Both the position numbers and the translations under genes were made by a program. Shown piece by piece: positions 7,021 to 9,592 of a stretch of DNA of 9,592 nucleotides; the first letter of the stretch is position 1; the number at the start of each line of letters is the position of its first letter. The DNA is from Saprospiraceae bacterium (GTDB lineage Bacteria > Bacteroidota > Bacteroidia > Chitinophagales > Saprospiraceae), in NCBI GenBank assembly GCA_027031145.1, contig JALVEG010000378.1, forward strand, positions 1 to 9,592, read 5' to 3'. The notes below the pieces were generated by a model, which was given only the letters and a program-made list of their open reading frames with translations, had not been told where the DNA came from and did no database searches.

Positions 7021-9000
7021 ATGAAACTTTATTACTTACTACTAATTTCAATTTTATTTTCTTTTACTACTTTTGATAATGACCGAAATGTTTCCGGCAA
7101 AATTTTGTGTCCTAAGTCGGATATTGTTATTTCGGAGAATGTTATATATGACTACATTGAAATTCCTAAAGGGATAACCTTATGGATCGAAAACGATCTC
7201 TCTATCATGAGCAGATCAGATATAGTGATTGATGGTTTTGTTAAATGTTTACCTTTAAGGAAAGGTAAGAAATCATTAAATGGAATAAATATTTACTTTG
7301 AATCTTCGAAAAATATTATTATTAACGGTACAATCACTGCAAGTGATGGTTTAAATAGTTATTTGCCGAATAAAGCGGGTGGCAAAGGAGGAAGTATTTC
7401 TTTGATTGGAAAGGAGATCTGGTTAAGTAAAAATTTGAAGGCAGGAGATGGAGGAAATGGCGGACTAAATGCCAGGGGTGGAGACGGAGGAAATATCCTG
7501 ATTTTTGGCAGAGTTAAATCACTGGTTCCACATAAAGTTACAATCCGGGGAGGTAAAGGTGGAAATGGAGGAAATGGAGAACCGGGTAAAAATGGAGAAG
7601 ATGGAGGAAATGGTGGAAATGCTATTATTTTAGGTAATGGGTCAAATGGTACCGATGGAGGCCCGGGTACAGATGATTTTCAAGCTGATGCTTCAAATGG
7701 TACTTCCGGTGGAGCTTGTGCAGATGGTACTTCCGGCAACGATGGAGCTGATGCAACCGGTGGTCCAGGTGGAGACGGAGGTAAAGGTGGAGATGCAACA
7801 CCAGAATTTGGAAATGGAGGAGATGGAGGAAAAGGTGGCAGAGGGGGGCATGCTCACGGTGGAAATGGAGGAATTGGAGGAAATGGGGGTGATTGTACAG
7901 ATGGACCTGCAGGAGATGCAGGAGATGGAGGAAATGGGGGAAATGCATTCGGTGGAAATGGTGGTAGAGGAGGAGATGGAGGAAATGCCTTTGAAGAAGG
8001 CTTAGGTGGAAACGGAGGAGATGGTGGAAGCGGAGGAAATGCAAGAGGTGGTAATGGAGGAGATGGTGGAAATGGAGGAAATGGAAACGAAACCTATGCA
8101 GGCGGAAATGGAGGAAATGGAGGAAATGCAGGAGCTGCGACTGCAGGAAATGGAGGAGATGGTGGAAATGGTGGTGTTGGAATTGGGACTAAGGGTGGAA
8201 ATGGAGGAAATGGTGGCTTTGGAGGTACCGCCGATAGTTCTCATGGCGGTAATGGTGGAAATGGTGGAAACGGAAATCCGGGTGGTTCAGGAGGTAATGG
8301 AGGTGTAAAAAATACTTCTAACTTTGGATTAGGTGGAATGGGTGGAGGACCAGGACCAGGTAATCCTCCCGGAAACCCTGGTATAGATGGAGGTGATGGT
8401 CATGCTTATGATTGTTATGATGGGACTGCCGGCACATCGGGGACAGATCTGGCTGTTGATTTATTATACTTTTTTGTAGAATTAGACAATAATTTAATCG
8501 TTTTAAATTGGGAAACTTTCTCAGAAACAAATAATGCGGGCTTTGAAATTCAACAAAGTATGAATGGTAAAGACTGGTTTGTAATAGCATTTGTAGAAGG
8601 TAAAGGTACTTCGTATGAAAATCAGAAATATATTTATAAGCATAAAACGGACAAAACGGGAATACTGTATTTCCGCCTGAAACAAATTGATTTTGATGGT
8701 AATTTTTGGTACTCAAACATTATAAGTATTGATGTTTTCAATTCAACTTATGATGTATTAATACTTCCAAATCCAAGTACGGGTAAGATAACAATTTCTC
8801 TACCATCCAATGAAATAATAAAAGGACACTATACTGTTTATAGCTATACAGGAGAAATTGTTAGTTCAGGTAAAATAACTCCGTCTAATTTATCTAACAA
8901 ATCATTGGTTATTAATTTGCAATTTCTTTCGAAAGGAAATTATATTTTATATACATATATTAATGGAAAAACAAACGGCACTAAAATAGTGATTCAGTAA
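7021..9000 (+). CDS. Glycine-rich (GGX repeat) T9SS-exported surface protein
   Basis: This is a 659-residue secreted protein. Parts in order: a hydrophobic signal peptide (MKLYYLLLISILFSF, with a weak cleavage site soon after); a beta-strand-rich N-terminal region (about 25-175) that reads like a small beta-solenoid, with Val/Ile-rich strands such as IVIDGFVK and IIINGTITA; a long Gly-Gly-X tract (about 177-460); an FN3-like or pre-CTD beta-sandwich (about 480-575, VLNWETFSETNNAGFEIQ ... RLKQIDFDG); and a T9SS type A tail (578-659, LILPNPSTGKI to KIVIQ). X is mostly Asn, Asp or Lys. Tracts of this kind are known to form bundles of polyglycine-II helices. No enzyme motif is visible; a structural, adhesive or ice/surface-binding role is inferred. 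No clear Shine-Dalgarno; the start is fixed by the signal peptide. Confidence 0.92.
   Translation: MKLYYLLLISILFSFTTFDNDRNVSGKILCPKSDIVISENVIYDYIEIPKGITLWIENDLSIMSRSDIVIDGFVKCLPLRKGKKSLNGINIYFESSKNIIINGTITASDGLNSYLPNKAGGKGGSISLIGKEIWLSKNLKAGDGGNGGLNARGGDGGNILIFGRVKSLVPHKVTIRGGKGGNGGNGEPGKNGEDGGNGGNAIILGNGSNGTDGGPGTDDFQADASNGTSGGACADGTSGNDGADATGGPGGDGGKGGDATPEFGNGGDGGKGGRGGHAHGGNGGIGGNGGDCTDGPAGDAGDGGNGGNAFGGNGGRGGDGGNAFEEGLGGNGGDGGSGGNARGGNGGDGGNGGNGNETYAGGNGGNGGNAGAATAGNGGDGGNGGVGIGTKGGNGGNGGFGGTADSSHGGNGGNGGNGNPGGSGGNGGVKNTSNFGLGGMGGGPGPGNPPGNPGIDGGDGHAYDCYDGTAGTSGTDLAVDLLYFFVELDNNLIVLNWETFSETNNAGFEIQQSMNGKDWFVIAFVEGKGTSYENQKYIYKHKTDKTGILYFRLKQIDFDGNFWYSNIISIDVFNSTYDVLILPNPSTGKITISLPSNEIIKGHYTVYSYTGEIVSSGKITPSNLSNKSLVINLQFLSKGNYILYTYINGKTNGTKIVIQ
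7549..8400 (+). repeat. GGX-coding low-complexity tract
   Basis: The DNA is built of degenerate GGA-GGA-AAT / GGT-GGA-GAT triplet runs and is purine-rich on the + strand, unlike the AT-rich surroundings. The encoded strands each carry several GGX triplets and are broken at roughly 10-21 residue intervals by short non-repetitive turns such as ATPEF, HAH, AFEEGL, NETYA, AGAATA, IGTK, ADSSH and KNTSNF. Residues about 203-246 are less regular. The repetitiveness opens long spurious frames on both strands (Met/Glu-rich, His/Leu-rich and Ser/Ile-rich), which are not genes. Confidence 0.93.
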
Positions 9001-9155
9001 ACAATAGCTAGTGCATCAAATAACTACACATATATTTGTTAAGGAATAGCAAAAAACAATTTTATTCAATTTTAAAGATTTTTTGCAGAATGTTGAATAA
9101 AAAGAAGAAAAAGTACGCTGAAGCGCACTAAATAAAAACAACGAATTATACATTA

Positions 9156-9175
9156 CCCCCAAATAAATTTGGGGG
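9156..9175. repeat. Perfect 9-bp-arm hairpin inside the nested element
   Basis: CCCCCAAAT and ATTTGGGGG are perfect complements separated by AA. No U-run follows, so a repeat-element hairpin is more likely than an intrinsic terminator, although it could still act as a bidirectional stop or mRNA stabiliser for the gene ending at 9000. Confidence 0.75.
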
Positions 9176-9225
9176 CTAATCTTATGATTTGTACTGTGAA
9201 ATTATTTACTGTGATATAAGAATAG

Positions 9226-9245
9226 CCCCTAACTTCAGTTAGGGG
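9226..9245. repeat. Perfect 9-bp-arm hairpin with CTTCAG core (REP-like)
   Basis: CCCCTAACT and AGTTAGGGG pair perfectly around TC. The flanks (TAG before, TTA after) give almost no further pairing. The G/C-rich foot and the CTTCAG centre match the style of the outer arms, which suggests one family of palindromic units. I recall similar units as frequent intergenic repeats in Bacteroidota genomes. Confidence 0.7.
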
Positions 9246-9436
9246 TTATGAGAGTAACATAAATTATGAGTAGAGTGCGCTTCAGCGTACTTAACTATTG
9301 AAAAAATGAATGGGTATTTATTTTATGCGTAGAGCACTAATATCTGTTTTCGTGCAGATACTATTTATATCATTTTCAAAAAGGTGTTGGTAATTGAATA
9401 GGTATTTGTGTATTTAAGGTATGGTTTTATTAAATT

Positions 9437-9514
9437 GTAACTACTCAGGTAGAGTCATTTTAATTGAAAAAAATCGAAATTTTTCATTTTAAAAGCACCT
9501 GCCTGAGTAGTTAC
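9437..9514. mobile_element. 78-bp MITE-like element with GTAA termini, possibly IS66-type
   Basis: The terminal inverted repeats run from GTAACTACTCAGGTAG (9437-9452) to CTGCCTGAGTAGTTAC (9499-9514): 15 of 16 positions pair, and the one exception is a U-G wobble in RNA. Inside, TGAAAAA and TTTTTCA extend a long imperfect stem around AATCGAAA. The flanking 8-mers ATTAAATT (9429-9436) and ATTGAATT (9515-9522) agree at 7 of 8 bases. Ends starting GTAA and an 8-bp target duplication are hallmarks of the IS66 family, so a non-autonomous relative is a reasonable guess. No transposase is present. Confidence 0.55.
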
Positions 9515-9552
9515 ATTGAATTTTGTTTTGATTTATTTTCATTTATTTAGAA

Positions 9553-9592
9553 ATGTGGATAAAATTTGATTCATATCAAAATTTACCTCTTG
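9553..9592 (+). CDS. Possible start of a further gene, truncated by the window end
   Basis: An ATG at 9553 opens a frame (MWIKFDSYQNLPL...) that stays open to the last base, with an in-frame TGA upstream at 9529-9531. Only 13 codons are visible, there is no ribosome binding site, and the residues suggest no family. It may equally be chance. Confidence 0.2.
   Translation, partial: MWIKFDSYQNLPL

Larger units (their letters stand above)
9111..9292. repeat. 182-bp REP/BIME-like element bounded by perfect 19-bp inverted repeats
   Basis: AAGTACGCTGAAGCGCACT at 9111-9129 is the exact reverse complement of 9274-9292. Each arm is itself nearly palindromic, with the core CGCT-TC-AGCG. Two further strong hairpins lie inside (9156-9175 and 9226-9245), and the second shares the CTTCAG core with the arms. 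This nested layout recalls REP/BIME intergenic elements, which in many bacteria are moved by RAYT transposases. No target-site duplication is visible at the outer ends and no transposase is encoded here. Confidence 0.7.
9001..9592. other. Non-coding region rich in inverted repeats
   Basis: After the GGX gene no complete gene is supported on either strand. The first 110 bases are plain AT-rich sequence with no convincing terminator hairpin. Then come a nested palindromic element (9111-9292) and a miniature inverted-repeat element (9437-9514), listed separately. Between them is a short hairpin, TATCTG (9341-9346) with CAGATA (9355-9360) around an 8-base loop. A 22-codon frame starting ATGCGTAGAGCA in the same stretch has no supporting signal. 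Confidence 0.7.

Noticed and set aside
7625..8308. Long alternative frames inside the GGX gene on both strands (Met/Glu-rich on +, His/Leu-rich and Ser/Ile-rich on -), which could suggest overprinted genes.
   Set aside because: They are simple frame-shifted readings of GGA-GGA-AAT style triplet repeats, lack start signals and domains, and exist only because the repeat has few stop codons in any frame.
7549..8400. The repetitive tract as a CRISPR array or a DNA-level satellite.
   Set aside because: There are no constant-length repeats with unique spacers; the period is a codon-level GGX pattern within an intact reading frame with signal peptide and T9SS tail.
9061..9096. ATTCAA / TTGAAT arms after the GGX gene as an intrinsic terminator.
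   Set aside because: Arms are only 6 bp and AT-rich, with a loop of more than 20 bases and no clean U-run.
9321..9392. A 22-codon frame starting MRRALISVFVQ in the right-hand intergenic region.
   Set aside because: Too short, no promoter or ribosome binding site, and it overlaps a small hairpin; chance is more likely.

Overview
The window comes from an AT-rich member of the Bacteroidota. Two of its large secreted proteins end in a type IX secretion system (T9SS) type A sorting domain with the 'PNP...G' signature. Start codons lack strong Shine-Dalgarno sequences, one intergenic region carries a good match to the TAnnTTTG -7 promoter element of this phylum, and the SBBP and Cys-paired repeat architectures are typical of its cell-surface proteins. 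Nothing seen allows a genus-level call.

Layout, all genes on the + strand. At the left edge is the 3' part of a LytS/YehU-type sensor histidine kinase (to 635). It overlaps by 4 bases a LytTR response regulator (632-1450), so the two form a translationally coupled two-component pair. After a 197-base gap come two secreted proteins only 37 bases apart, probably one transcript. The first is a 375-residue protein of unknown function whose C-terminal third resembles the beta-sandwich tail of some Bacteroidota caspase-like proteins. The second is a 1279-residue multidomain surface protein: a N-terminal DUF7948-like domain, a seven-bladed SBBP propeller, an FN3-like domain, six Cys-paired repeats with an exact 51-residue period, an Ig-like segment and a T9SS tail. 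A 368-base gap follows that holds a possible promoter, a possible 57-codon small gene and a small dyad. Then comes a 659-residue T9SS cargo protein dominated by Gly-Gly-X repeats, predicted here to fold as a polyglycine-II helix bundle.

The last ~590 bases contain no convincing complete gene but are rich in DNA structure. There is a 182-base element bounded by perfect 19-bp inverted repeats with two strong hairpins inside (REP/BIME-like). There is also a 78-base miniature element with GTAA-type termini and an imperfect 8-bp flanking duplication (MITE-like). A reading frame that runs off the right edge may be the start of the next gene.

Taken together this is an exported-surface-protein locus next to a LytS/LytTR signalling pair. 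A regulatory link between the pair and the surface proteins is only inferred from position. The most notable items are the GGX protein, the strictly periodic 51-residue repeats and the two small non-coding mobile-looking elements.
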